Translations under genes and position numbers: made by a program
In this document: in pieces, positions 11,120 through 20,886 of the stretch
Layout: each line of letters opens with the position of its first letter
Numbering within the stretch: the stretch's first letter is position 1
The notes under the pieces: model-generated
Seen by the model: the letters and a program-made list of their open reading frames with translations, nothing else
What the model was told of the DNA's origin: nothing
Database searches by the model: none
DNA from: Gentiana macrophylla
Taxonomy: Eukaryota > Streptophyta > Magnoliopsida > Gentianales > Gentianaceae
Direction of reading: 5' to 3'
NCBI GenBank assembly: GCA_026214975.1
Contig: CM047805.1
Span: forward strand, 62,426,834-62,490,833
Length of the DNA stretch: 64,000 nt

Positions 11120-11131
11120 AAGTGGGGGGTA
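11120..11131 (+). promoter_or_regulatory. Internal polypurine tract of gypsy B
   Basis: AAGTGGGGGGTA here copies the terminal polypurine tract AAGTGGGGGGTT at 12,137-12,148. It lies about 1.02 kb before the 3' LTR. Gypsy C has a similar tract at the same distance (21,880-21,898). It could prime a second plus-strand start, or be a relic of an older LTR edge. Confidence 0.5.
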
Positions 11132-11578
11132 GAGTCGAGGTTGGTCTAATAATGGCAGTAAGTGTTTAATCCCTTAGTTTTTGATCTTTTTCGAGCATTA
11201 TTTAGTTGATTAAAATGAATTGTATAAGTTATATATTTCATGGATTTGATGATCTAATGATCGATTTGGATGTATATGACCAATTTGAACCGTAAGTGCA
11301 TTTTAACCCCAAATTTATTTGTGTAACATGAATTCATTGTTCACGTAAGCCTTTGATATTGAAGCAAAAAAATTTAAACTGTATCCATTCAGTATCCTAG
11401 TGGTTATTCTAGAGATAATTGCAATAACTTAGTACCTAATTTTTTAAACGTGTACTGTGAATATCTGAAGGTTTGAATGTGATAGAAAGGATATAAGTTA
11501 AGTGGAATGAAAAGAAAAATACCAAATTAAGATGAACTACATATATGTCGGTTGTAGCTACCAATGATTTGAGTGCAG

Positions 11579-11749
11579 TAGGGCGTTATCACGAAACGTC
11601 CTATATCACTATGAGGTTTAAAAGCTCCTGACTGCCTGATGATAGTAGTCCAGCTAGGGTGTTATCACGAAACATCCTATTGCTGGGAATGAAGGCATAT
11701 GCTACACATGTGAAATTAAGTCCACTAGGTGTTATCACGAAACATCCTA
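11579..11749 (+). repeat. Three-hairpin array in the gypsy B 3' region
   Basis: Three copies of TAGG(G)YGTT-ATCACGA-AACRTCCTA lie at 11,579-11,603, 11,655-11,679 and 11,726-11,749. Each can fold into a stem of 8-9 pairs with the constant 7-nt loop AUCACGA. Copy 1 has a C:G pair where copies 2 and 3 have U:A, and one G:U wobble is kept. Two homologous hairpins occur in gypsy C. The function is unknown. Confidence 0.65.
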
Positions 11750-12136
11750 TTCTTTGGGAATGAATTAAGCATGGTTGAAAACTTAGTTATCTTCTGACTA
11801 TCCCCAGTATAAACTGAATGATAAGCTTTAGGGATTATCCTAATAAGTACACGGGAGGACTTTGTGTGGAACTGTTATTGCCTATACCTAGGAAAGTCAT
11901 TAGGATTGTCTGACTGGATACTTGTGCGTTTGCTTGAATTATTCAAGAGAGGATAGTGGAAATTGAAAAGGCTTGTCACACACGCACTCTGTTATACATT
12001 TATATATATTGAGGTTAACTTGTGGTTATGATTCGAATGGTTTCATCATCTGATTGTCATTAATATCTTATCTTCATGAATTTTTCCTCATTCATTTTAT
12101 TTTATCACTTATTTTGTTCGAGGACGACCAAAAGCT

Positions 12137-12147
12137 AAGTGGGGGGT
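12137..12147 (+). promoter_or_regulatory. Terminal polypurine tract of gypsy B
   Basis: AAGTGGGGGGT immediately precedes the LTR start TGTGATGACGG. The context GAGGACGACCAAAAGC just upstream resembles that of gypsy C (GGGACAAGCAAAAGC). It primes plus-strand DNA synthesis in intact elements. Confidence 0.8.
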
Positions 12148-12985
12148 TGTGATGACGGAAAAATTCACAGTTATTTTCATAACATTTTACCCCATTTCTG
12201 ATATCATTTTGAGCACTTTTGTATCATTTCGAGTCTTTAATTCCTCAATTTCATAAAAATATATAAGTCATGAATGTTTTATAAAATATCGTGTTTTTAT
12301 GTGTTTTTATTAGTTTTTGTACCGGTTTAGTAACCGGAGTGTCGTGTCGGATTTACGTTTGGTATTTTGGTGGTTTATTGCAGAATTATAGGTTGACCAA
12401 AATCCCGAGTAATGACACGTTTTGAGGCCTAAAAGAGGTATTTTTAGGGATATAAGAGTGTGCCACTAACTTAAGTGGTCAAGTGGTTAGTGGTACCACT
12501 AACGAATTATATCTTCGACGAACAAATGGCTCATTAAAACGGCATTTTCTGAAGAAGTGTCCTCCATGAAAGTTGTAGATCTTCAAATAAGCTTTCCAAA
12601 GCACTTTGAATCACGTCAATCGGATGTCTACAAATCAAGATATGGCCATTTTACTGAACTGCGATACCGTATAGACGAATTTTGACAATACGGATCAAGA
12701 TTTTTGACCCGGATCGATCCTAGATGCTCCCGGATCGATCCGGCTGTTTTAATGATGAAAATGAACGTGCTGTTCATCATCTTCATCAGCCATGATCAAA
12801 CATATTCATACATATACATACATACACATATTTCCTATATATACTACCCCCAAATCAACACAAAAAGCTTGCTAATTCACCTCTCTTCTCCAACCTCTCT
12901 TCTCCAACCTCTCTTTTTCTTCTTCCCCCCTCCCCTCTTCTCCATCTTCCATGATCATTTTTTTTCTTGTTGTGATATAATTAGA

Positions 12986-13030
<45 letters not shown>

Positions 13031-13193
13031 ATTTTTAGATCTTCTTCTTTTCATCTTCTCCATCTTTTTATTTTTTTTTATCACCATCATCTTCATCACC
13101 ATTGTTGGTGATCACTAGATCTATATATATATATATATATATATCTATCATTCCATTTTCTCTTCATTTCATCTTCATTTCATCTCTTTGGGG

Positions 13194-13268
<75 letters not shown>

Positions 13269-13443
13269 TATGTATGTATATATATAGGTATATGTTTTTA
13301 TATAAATTAGTTAAAATATCGTTGTAATGGGATAATTATCAATAGATTATTGTTTTTTGAGCTTTTATTTACTTTTACGCACTTATAACTATATATATAT
13401 ATACATTTACTTACGCATTTACTTACGCATTTACTTACGCACT

Positions 13444-13476
<33 letters not shown>

Positions 13477-14363
13477 TACTTTTATGCACTTATATATATC
13501 TATCTATCTATGTAACTATATATATATAACTATAAGCATTTATTTACTGTTTTTCATATGATGTTGAATTCGCTTTTACTTACTGTCTTTAGTATAATTT
13601 CCTTTAATCATTCCGTTGTTATCACCATCATGAGTAACTAAATTTGTGTATAGTCGAATTATGTAAAAACGAGTGAAACGCCTAAAAAGGGATTAAACGG
13701 GAGTTGTGTAGCGTAATTTTATGTTTTAATGATTAATCCACGCCCTAAAACTTATTTTAAACGTCTTTGAATTAGATTGATCACCTAGTTCACTATCACA
13801 CACATCGAACCTATAGATGTATTTTGCGGTGAGATGTGGGATAAGGGTTTTTGGGATCGTTGCGTAGATTCGGCCTAGTTGTTAGGACCGTTTCCAATAC
13901 AGAGGTTTGTCATCGTTGTTCGAGCGACTCTAAGAGCGTAATCATGTTAGGTTAATCGGTTTTCCAAAGGGAAAATTAATTAACTTCACATAGGGTGTTG
14001 AGTGAGAGTTGTTCAGACCTTAACACCAGAATTAGGAGTTGGCACCCGTGGATGTTGTTAAATTACTGTGGAAAGGTAGGTTGGTTAAAACACGCTCCCT
14101 GTCAAGTCTTCCCTTAGGGGTAAAAGTAGCTCATTGGATCATAATTCGGCTATACCTTTTAATAACTAGAACTACAACCGTTAGTTAATCTTTACTTTTG
14201 CACTAGTGTAATATCTCCCTACCATAATCTTGACCTGAACTAAGTTCTACGTCGACTTTGGTACTTAAACGTTATTCCCTGTGGATTCGACCTTGTTACC
14301 ATTATACTACTGTTGACCCGATACTCTGTCGGTTAAAGTTAGCAGTTAGTTATTTTGCTATCA
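12148..14363 (+). repeat. 3' LTR of gypsy B
   Basis: This 2.2-kb LTR runs from TGTGATGACGG to TTTGCTATCA. It is the complete copy and shows what the 5' LTR has lost (about 14,324-14,363). Palindrome, TA tracts and CT-rich leader are as in the 5' LTR. Beyond 14,363 the sequence returns to copia A. Confidence 0.85.
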
Positions 14364-15505
14364 CGGGCAGAAAAATTATTATAATGCACAAAACAAGCAA
14401 TATCAAAAGGTTTCCTGAGGAGCCTAAAGGAGGAGGGGTTGCAGAAGGTGTGGGGGGGGCTATCTACTGCTGAATAACTGTATGAGTAACATAATCGCGA
14501 AGCTTTGTAGAAAGGTTCTTGGTACGTAAACCATGACCTAATGCCTCTGTATTAGGAGAAGGTGCAGCCGTAGGGGACACAGGAACACTCTATATGGAGT
14601 CGGGCATATGGATAGGACCCTTAGCAGGTGGAAGGGGAAAAGCAGCATCAGGAGGATGATCCATGATGGGATCATCATCATCATCCTACAAAGGAGGCTG
14701 ATTAAAATACAACTCCCATTGATGATGAGCATGGTCAGGAAGTGTGTCAAGGAATGGAAACGTATCTTCAAAAAACTAAACATCATGACTAACAAAGAAC
14801 TCATGCGTATCAAGATCGTACAACCACCAACCTTTTTGACCAAAAGGATAGCCAACAAAAATGCATCGCCAAGACCTAAAATCAAACTTATCCGGAATAC
14901 AAGGATAGTTAGAAGCATAACATAAACATCCAAACAAGCGAATAGATGAGTAAGAAGGTGGGCGATCAAAAAGGCATTCATAGGGTATTTTGTTATCCAA
15001 ATTAGGGGTGGGTGTCAAGTTAATTAGATGCACAGCTATAAGGACACATCCTCCCCAAAAATAACGAGGCAACTTAGCCTGAAAATGTAAAGAATGAGCC
15101 ACATTGAGGATGTGACGATGCTTACGTTCAACACGCCCGTTCTGTTGTGCAATATCAATACAAGAAGCATGGTGCACTATCCCCTTATCAGCAAAAAAAC
15201 GAGCGTAAACCGATAAATTCCTATCCATTGTCACTATGTAGAGTCTTAATCTTTTTATTGAATTGAGTTTCCGCCATCTTGTAAAAATTACGAATCAATT
15301 GATCAACCTCATGTTTTCCAACCATTAAAAACACCCAAGTAGCACGGGAAAAATCATCAACAATAGTAAGGAAATAACGGGCATCACAACTAGATAAAAC
15401 TTTATTTGGTCCCCAAATGTCACTGTGAATCAAATAAAAAATAGCAGTAGCTCTGTTCAAACTGACCGGAAAATAATTACGTGGTTTTTTGCTTATATAA
15501 CACAC
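14364..15505 (-). pseudogene. Copia A integrase
   Basis: Minus-strand frames 15,221-15,505 and 14,776-15,234 contain the copia integrase core in order: HSDIWGP (first Asp); FLTIVDDFSRATWVFLM; TLHSDNG (second Asp); and the Glu block NGRVERKHRHILNVAHSL. The typical PYECLFDRPPSYSSIRLFGC segment and FVGYP follow. The linker to RT continues into 14,538-14,775 in a shifted frame with Pro/Ser-rich composition. Sequence from 14,364 to about 14,470 is unremarkable linker cut by the gypsy B insertion. The zinc-finger half lies just upstream. Confidence 0.85.
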
Positions 15506-16025
15506 CTAACAATCAAGAGCACAACCTTTATTCAATTTTTTTGGTCAATCTATCACTGGTAAGTAAGAAACAACCATCATCGAAGGATGACCTAAACGCC
15601 GATGACATAACATACCGGAGCCATCTGCTGCCACCGTATTAATCTGAAAATCTGGAGCACAAACTGGCCGGAAAAGATAGACCCCACTAAATGGAACCCC
15701 CACTCCAATCAAGTTCCTCAAAATATTGTCATGAATAATACAAAGCTTGTTAGCAAAAATATCACTGCAATGGCGAGCCTCAATTAATTGGGACACAGAG
15801 AGTAAATTACATTCCATAGAAGGAACATAAAGTACATTATTATCCAAAGTCAGACCATTCAACTCAACACGGCCTTGTTTAGTAGCAGTAAGATATTCCC
15901 CATTAGGTAGTCCAATAGAAGAAGACAAATCACACAATCGGTGAATAAAGAAATATTACCGGACATATGGTTAAAAGCACTCGTATCTATGATCCAATCA
16001 TCAGAAGTATACGTACCCATTAATT
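15506..16025 (-). pseudogene. Copia A protease and GAG-pre-integrase domain
   Basis: At 15,965-16,020 the minus strand reads the protease active site WIIDTSAFNHMSGN, with D-T-S-A in place of the more usual D-S-G-A. The frame 15,545-15,937 continues with the protease flap (YVPSMECNLLSVSQL) and the pre-integrase finger (LCHRRLGHPSMMV), whose Cys pair lies past the stop. Together these show the copia order protease, then integrase. Confidence 0.8.
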
Positions 16026-16576
16026 TTTCAGAAGAGGTAGCTGAGGATTGAATATTTTTAACCCCAGAGAAAAGCTGTTGCCATTGTTAATAAGAGAGGG
16101 GAGGAAAAGTGGTGTGTTCAAACTCACCGATATCGGACCCCCCCCAGCCTGTCTAGCGGTGCCAACATGGGAAGCAAAAATTTTAGCACCTGCACCACCA
16201 CGGCCTCCGCCGTGGCTTGTTCGACCATTGCCATGAGCTGTCCGGCCACCACAAGAGCCACCAGAGCTGTGTTCTCCTCTATACCATTTGGGATAACAGA
16301 TAGTTTCGAAGCAACTCTCCTTTTCATAATTATCACCCTTTAACATCACCGGGCTGATCACTGATCTAGTGGCCTCACTGGGATGTAAATGGTACGTAGA
16401 AAAAAGGTTCATAACGGGGACCTTTTGTGGCTGCAACATCATCACCGGAAATGGTGAAGGGGAGGACAAAATAGGGTTAAAGCAACCTGCGAGAAAAGTG
16501 TTGTATGAAAGATTTATTTTGTCTTTAAGTAAAGAAGCAGGATCGAAAGGAAAAAAATGGTTAATCTCTCATGGAG
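16020..16576 (-). pseudogene. Copia A gag remnant with Gly/Arg-rich stretch
   Basis: The minus-strand frame 16,020-16,469 contains an RGG-like segment (GRTAHGNGRTSHGGGRG), of the kind found after the zinc knuckle of plant copia gag proteins. The main gag helical domain is almost entirely missing: only about 100 bp lie between this and the PBS. A large internal deletion in gag is the simplest reading. Confidence 0.6.
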
Positions 16577-16674
16577 AGCGCTCTGATACCATGTTAAGAG
16601 CAAGCTTTTACCATTATACTAAAACCAATTGGTGGTAGTAAAGGTGCTACTATATTTCTTTATACACTTCAACA
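16577..16674 (-). mobile_element. Primer binding site and short LTR (family Y)
   Basis: 16,577-16,591 reads TGGTATCAGAGCGCT on the minus strand, matching the 3' end of initiator Met tRNA, the standard copia primer. Next to it, 16,592-16,674 is an 83-bp block with TG...CA ends (TGTTGAAGTG...CTCTTAACA). A purine tract (cttgagggggcg) flanks it on the other side at about 16,675-16,690. So this short LTR has a PBS on one side and a polypurine tract on the other. Confidence 0.6.
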
Positions 16675-16847
16675 CGCCCCCTCAAGTGTGGGCACATATT
16701 AAGGCTATGCCAACTACGCACACAACAAACCTGAGCCAACTAGGCTCACAAAGTCCAGCTAGGCCAGTCTAGCACTTGCACATTATAAATGAGGGAAAAT
16801 GATGTTTGCAGCGGGGTTTGAACCCATGACCTTCCACTGTGATACTA
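16675..16847 (-). mobile_element. Short non-coding internal segment between two LTRs (TRIM-like)
   Basis: About 170 bp lie between LTR Y and the outer LTR X. It starts on the right with a decayed PBS (TAGTATCACAG at 16,837-16,847) and ends with a polypurine tract beside LTR Y. No coding capacity. The architecture LTR-PBS-short internal-PPT-LTR is that of a terminal-repeat retrotransposon in miniature, but the two LTRs are not alike. Confidence 0.4.
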
Positions 16848-16975
16848 TGTTAAAGTCAAAACAATTGGAAGAAAGTTGTGTTGTTGTATTACATAATCAC
16901 TAGTATTTATAGTTACAATGAGAGTAAACCCTATATACATATTTTAAATGATCGGACAAATATACTCTTATAACA
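16848..16975 (-). mobile_element. LTR X, right copy
   Basis: 128 bp with the same sequence family and length as the plus-oriented LTR at 32-159, here reversed (ends TGTTATAAGAG...CTTTAACA on the minus strand). It abuts the host IQD intron exactly at 16,976, where the paralogous host copy at 41,793 continues uninterrupted. It therefore marks an insertion edge. Confidence 0.75.
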
Positions 16976-18153
16976 ATATGTACAGGTCAGGTTACTTATA
17001 ACTTGGTTTTACCTTTTTAATCATATCTTAACCGTCTTATCTGCTTTGAATTTGATTTTTTAGCCTAAAGGCTCAAGCGTTGGTCACTGCTTCATTTTTT
17101 GGGAGCCGCTTGCACCTTTGAAAGTTATTTCTGATGTCAAGTTTCAGGCAAAGCTGGTAAGTGCGTCTACTTTCGTTAGAGAAAAAGGAAAATCAAGAAG
17201 AACTTTCCGTAAGGTTGCTAGTGCCATAGCTGGTGAAAATGGCAGTTTAGACAAGCCTAGACGTAATCCAAAGACACTTGCAAGTCATCAAACAGCATCA
17301 CCTCATGAGAAACAACAAAGTGAACCCGAGAAGGGCAACCTAATCTTAAAGAAATTTCTGCTGCAACTGTGGCTAGTGCTGAGAAACCTTTGCAAACTCA
17401 AGAAAAATCATCAAATGGTGCCAACGCTGACATGTTTAAACCTGGAATCATGAATCTACCGGAGCAACGAAGTGAATCAAATTCAGTAGTTGACAAATTG
17501 GCTCAGACGGAAAAGATTCATGACTCGCTTAATATGGATGATCCTTTTGTAGCTACTCCACAACCTGATGATATATTCAGTCAATGAGCAGAATACCCCA
17601 GAAAATGGTACAAAAATGAAGTCCACGCAACAATAAACGAGTCGTCAATTCCGAAAGAAGATCACAGTAAAAGGGAAAACCAAAAGACATGGATGAGAAA
17701 ATCTATACCCGGGAAGCAGGAATATTCTCGTGAAAATGTGTCATCATAGGATACAGCAAGTGTGCCAAGCTATATGGCAGCAACTGAATCTGCAAAAGAA
17801 AAACTTAGAAGAATGCAAGGCCCTGTTAAGTTTAGTGAAGATGATGGAGATAAAAATGGTTTTGTTAGATGTCACTCTCTCCCGATTCTAGCAAATAGCA
17901 AACCGAGCACATTATCACCACGGCTACAGAAGGCAGCTCAAACAAATGGCAAAGAATTGTCTGCTACATGTATCTGCCAAATTCTTTTCGAGTCCCGTCC
18001 CCTTAAGTTTCCTTTAAATCCGTGAAAGTACATCTTTAGATTCTAACCATTGCTCTTAGACCGCAACTGCATTACCATTTACATTACTGATTGCTGCTAT
18101 ATCTTTCATGTTGGTTTTGTGTTTCAGAAAGGGTGTTTCAACCTAGGTGGAGA
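16976..18153 (+). pseudogene. IQD (IQ67-domain) gene fragment, C-terminal exons
   Basis: An intron end (…TTTTTTAG at about 17,061) is followed by an exon with basic, Ser-rich sequence, then at about 17,762 the block PSYMAATESAKEKLR. That motif and the following RCHSLPILANSKPSTLSPRL are the DUF4005 C-terminal domain of plant IQD proteins, calmodulin-binding scaffolds at microtubules and membranes. The frame is broken by a shift near 17,345 and by an in-frame TAG at 17,747. The IQ motifs themselves are not in the window. A further intron (about 18,000-18,126, ending TTTCAG) leads to a short exon cut by copia B at 18,154. The exon may resume at 39,368. Probably dead, but see the sequencing-error finding. 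Confidence 0.75.
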
Positions 18154-18416
18154 TGTGGAATTTCATCAATTGGATAATATTTGACAGAAAGGAAATTGGG
18201 GAAGAATATGACCTAATTGGGGAAGAACATAATGTTTGAATTAATGTCCGAAAAACCTAATCTGGAGCTTTATATATGGTAGCTCTATTCTATTACAACT
18301 TGCATTATTACAGCTGGCATAAGCAATTAATACTAGTACTAATTATGCTAATTAAGTACAACTATATTAAGTACCAAAATATCTACTATTTATAATTTAC
18401 TCTACTATATTCAACA
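18154..18416 (-). repeat. 3' LTR of copia B
   Basis: Minus-strand ends are TGTTGAATATAG and AAATTCCACA. It is nearly identical to 39,107-39,367. A purine tract (GCGGATGGG on the minus strand, about 18,417-18,430) precedes it inside the element. Confidence 0.9.
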
Positions 18417-18820
18417 CCCATCCGCAAGCTGGGATGGGATGTATGAATATCATGGAGATGGAATTTCTGAATGGCTTGCTGTAATACTGGGCCGTCTAAG
18501 GGCTTCGTGAAACAATCAATCAACTGGTTGTGCGTAGAAATAGGGAGTAACTTGATCATTCCAGCTTGAACTTTATCTCGAACGACATGGCAGTCGATCT
18601 CGATGTGTTTCGTACGTTCATGAAACACCATATTGGTTGCAAGATGCATGGCACTTTGATTATCACAATACATAGCAATGGGTAGAGGAACATCAACCTG
18701 GAGATCTTGAAGGAGCCCGGCTAACCACTGAATTTCTGACACAGTTGTAGCCATGGCACGGTATTCTGATGCAGCTGAACTTTTGGAGACCGTGGTTTGC
18801 TTTTTTGCTCTCTAAGAGGT
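18386..18820 (-). pseudogene. Copia B RNase H
   Basis: The minus-strand frame 18,386-18,754 reads ATTVSEIQWLAGLLQDL, YCDNQSAMHLATNMVFHERT, KHIEIDCHVVRDKV and LIDCFTKPL. These are the full set of conserved plant copia RNase H blocks, including the catalytic Asp in CDNQSA. The frame runs past the polypurine tract and stops inside the 3' LTR, as often seen. One stop or shift near 18,780 separates it from the upstream part (WRAKKQTTVSKSSAA-like). Confidence 0.9.
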
Positions 18821-19265
18821 TAAGGAATTGCCTAGAAAAATGCAGTACCCCGTAACTGATCTTTTAGTTTCTAGGCAACCTGTCCAATCCGAATCGGTGA
18901 AGGCATAGGGAACCAGGCTGTTATGGACAGAGTAAAGAAGACCTTGACCTGGGTTCCCTTTTAAGTACTTACGAACCCTTTATGCTGCTTTAAAATGATA
19001 TATAGTTGGTGCGTCCAGAAATTGGCTAAGTTGTTGGACAGCATACACAATATCCGGTCTAGAAAAAGTTAAGTAAATCAATATCCCAACAAGCTTCCTA
19101 TACAAAGTGTTATCTACTAATAATGGAGAATCACCATGCTGTAGTGAAGATTTACCTTTCATAGGGGTGGATACTGGTTTGACTCCCATTAGATCAAATT
19201 CTTCCAGCAAATTTAGAGTGTATTTGTGTTGTGATATGAAAATACCTGATGTACTCCTAGGTACT
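18821..19265 (-). pseudogene. Copia B reverse transcriptase, C-terminal part
   Basis: The frame 18,980-19,210 reads EEFDLMGVKPVSTPMKGK, YRKLVGILIYLTFSRPDI and YAVQQLSQF, the conserved RT thumb region of copia elements. Sequence on to 18,821 continues as degenerate connection domain. At 19,266 the element is cut by gypsy C. The preceding RT half is at 33,456-34,522. Confidence 0.85.
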
Positions 19266-20866
19266 TGTCTCGGATTTTATCTAAACAAAATATAACAAGT
19301 AATAAAATAAATCCGGTTTACCCCAAGTGCAGGGATCGTAGTATAATGATTAAAACCGGAGTCGAATCCACAGGGAATCGAGGTTTATCAAGTTTTTATT
19401 AACTTCCCTAAATTATCACAATTACTACTATTACTAAAGTTATAAGAAAATAAAAACATTTAACACTTAACAAAACTAAAAACAAAATTAAACTGGACAG
19501 AAGATCGAAAATCTAAAGCCAGGAAATATAATTGCGAACAAGATTAACTAAACTAATTCTATTCTATAACCTAAACATGCAATAAAAATATAAACTTGCT
19601 ATGCAAAACAAGCACAAACGATTTTAATCAATGAATTTAAAAACGAACAAGCAATGATCCACCAATTCTACAACACTCAATTTCTTCTCTAGATTATCTA
19701 GTGATGATTTAACAAAAGTTTTGATTCACCTATCGTGGGTACGAATTTCTAATCTCTTAGAAAAGTTCGTCTATCAATCTTTTATCTTTCGATACTAAAG
19801 ATTAACGCTTTTATATCCAAGGTGTGGAATTTCTCAATTTCTAATCTAGAAATTCAACCTAACAACTCTCGTTAATTAGATTAAAGATCTAATCTTTACT
19901 ACGGTGATCTAGGGTTTAATCACGATTCTCATCAACATTAAACATCAAACATGCAAAGATCTCTCGATTCAAATTGCATAAAAACAAGTAAAACATAATA
20001 AAGATGCAACTTTTAATAAAAACTCACAAGATAATCCAAAGGTGAAATCAAAGTGTTGATAGAACGGCTTCACAACGCTTGTTCCAAAAGCTTTTAGCCT
20101 CTAAGCATCGCTTGAATACTCGAAATAGCTTCTATGAAGTACATAAATTTGAAGGAATTTATCTAAGAATTAAAAAGCATAAAACTATCTAAGAAAGGTG
20201 CAAACCACAAGGAAGACGCCTCTTAGGGTTCTTGTGGCCGCCTAGAGTATTTTTTTCTCTTTAGGGTTGAAAAAGCGCGCTATTTATAGAGTTTTAAGTC
20301 GGTTTCTGCTAGGTCGGCGTATGGGCGCCTGTCGAAATCTTGGACACCCGTCCGGCTTGTATGAACTTCTTCGAGTCGGGCCGAGTCATGTCGACGCCCG
20401 CCCTATGTAAATTTGGACGCTGCTCAGCAAAAATCTCAATACTCTGAATCCACTATTTCTTCTGGGCGCCCGTCGATTCTCAAACGCCCGTCCATCCGGA
20501 CGGAGCTTAGAGACGCTACTTCGTTCGATTTACTTCAAATCCGGTTTTCATCTCTATCTTTATCCGACTTCATCTTTATCCTTTTTCTTCCATGCAAATC
20601 CTCACTTGAACATCTTTTAAACCTCTTTTAAGCCAAATTCGTGTATCTACAAAATATCAAAAACATTGCAAAGTGTAAAATCATTCAAATCGATAGAAAA
20701 TCAACAATAAAACCTCATAATTCAACCAACTTTGCGATTAAACCATTCCAAACATCACTTGCTTAATAAACCAAATAAACGTTCACTTTCTATGCAAAAC
20801 ATCAGAGTATAGAGGAAAATTGTTACGAAATAGAACGATATAAATCATAGAAAATCACCCTAAACA
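19266..20866 (-). repeat. 3' LTR of gypsy C
   Basis: Minus-strand start TGTTTAGGGTGATTTTC, end CCGAGACA. AT-rich except for the GC motif cluster at about 20,300-20,515. Nearly identical to 31,846-33,450 and to 55,792-57,387. Confidence 0.93.
20281..20515 (-). promoter_or_regulatory. LTR promoter of gypsy C: TATA box and GC-rich repeat cluster
   Basis: TATAAATA lies on the minus strand at 20,281-20,288. Directly upstream in transcription sense (20,300-20,515) the motif GACGCCCGTC, or close variants such as GGGCGCCTGTC and GACGCCCGCC, occurs about six to eight times in otherwise AT-rich DNA. The same arrangement is in the other LTR copies (TATA at 32,865-32,872). The cluster recurs just inside the element at 31,625-31,780. 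Likely U3 promoter elements; the binding factor is unknown. Confidence 0.55.
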
Positions 20867-20886
20867 ACTCCCCCACACTTAGCTTT
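20867..20886 (-). promoter_or_regulatory. Terminal polypurine tract of gypsy C
   Basis: Minus strand AAAGCTAAGTGTGGGGGAGT immediately before the LTR start TGTTTAGG. It closely matches the tract of gypsy B in sequence and upstream context. Confidence 0.8.

Larger units (their letters stand above)
10331..12136 (+). other. Non-coding 3' region of gypsy B, between integrase and polypurine tract
   Basis: About 1.8 kb with no recognisable gene. The longest frame (10,758-11,132, 124 residues, hydrophobic) matches no domain I know. From 11,120 onward the region shares several blocks, in the same order, with the equivalent region of gypsy C: an internal polypurine tract, a block at 11,454-11,484, a hairpin array at 11,579-11,749 and a block at 11,799-11,840. 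The sequence around these is not otherwise alike by eye. Confidence 0.7.
1803..14363 (+). mobile_element. Gypsy B: Athila/Tat-type Ty3/gypsy retrotransposon
   Basis: Two long direct repeats (1,803-4,081 and 12,148-14,363) flank gag, protease, RT, RNase H and integrase in gypsy order. The protease has the DLGAS-SLMP form and the LTRs end near a GACCCGAT...TATCA block, which fits the Athila/Tat branch. The element sits inside RT of copia A, so it is younger. The two LTRs are nearly identical apart from TA-tract length and CAG/CTG-type differences, which suggests a recent insertion. No target duplication is visible. The PBS region is deleted. Confidence 0.85.
160..16674 (-). mobile_element. Copia A: Ty1/copia retrotransposon split by gypsy B
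   Basis: Read right to left the order is PBS (16,577-16,591), gag, protease, integrase, reverse transcriptase, RNase H, polypurine tract and 3' LTR. Integrase before RT is the copia order. The element is interrupted inside RT by gypsy B at about 1,803-14,363. Frames are broken in many places, so it is not autonomous. Its right-hand LTR differs from its left-hand LTR, so it may be chimeric, or its outer right LTR may be the copy at 16,848-16,975. Confidence 0.8.

Noticed and set aside
10758..11132. Possible envelope-like ORF of gypsy B
   Set aside because: It is open for 124 codons and hydrophobic in parts, but has no signal peptide or motif I can point to, and the equivalent region of gypsy C has no matching frame.
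1798..14370. Target site duplication for gypsy B
   Set aside because: Bases beside 1,803 (TGTAT) and after 14,363 (CGGGC) do not match. The 5' edge is altered, so no duplication can be claimed.
16805..16835. tRNA-like B box (GGTTCAAACCCC on the minus strand) with an A-box-like TGGCCTAGCTGG
   Set aside because: The two boxes are in the wrong order for a tRNA or SINE promoter, and no cloverleaf can be drawn. It is probably leader sequence of a small LTR element.
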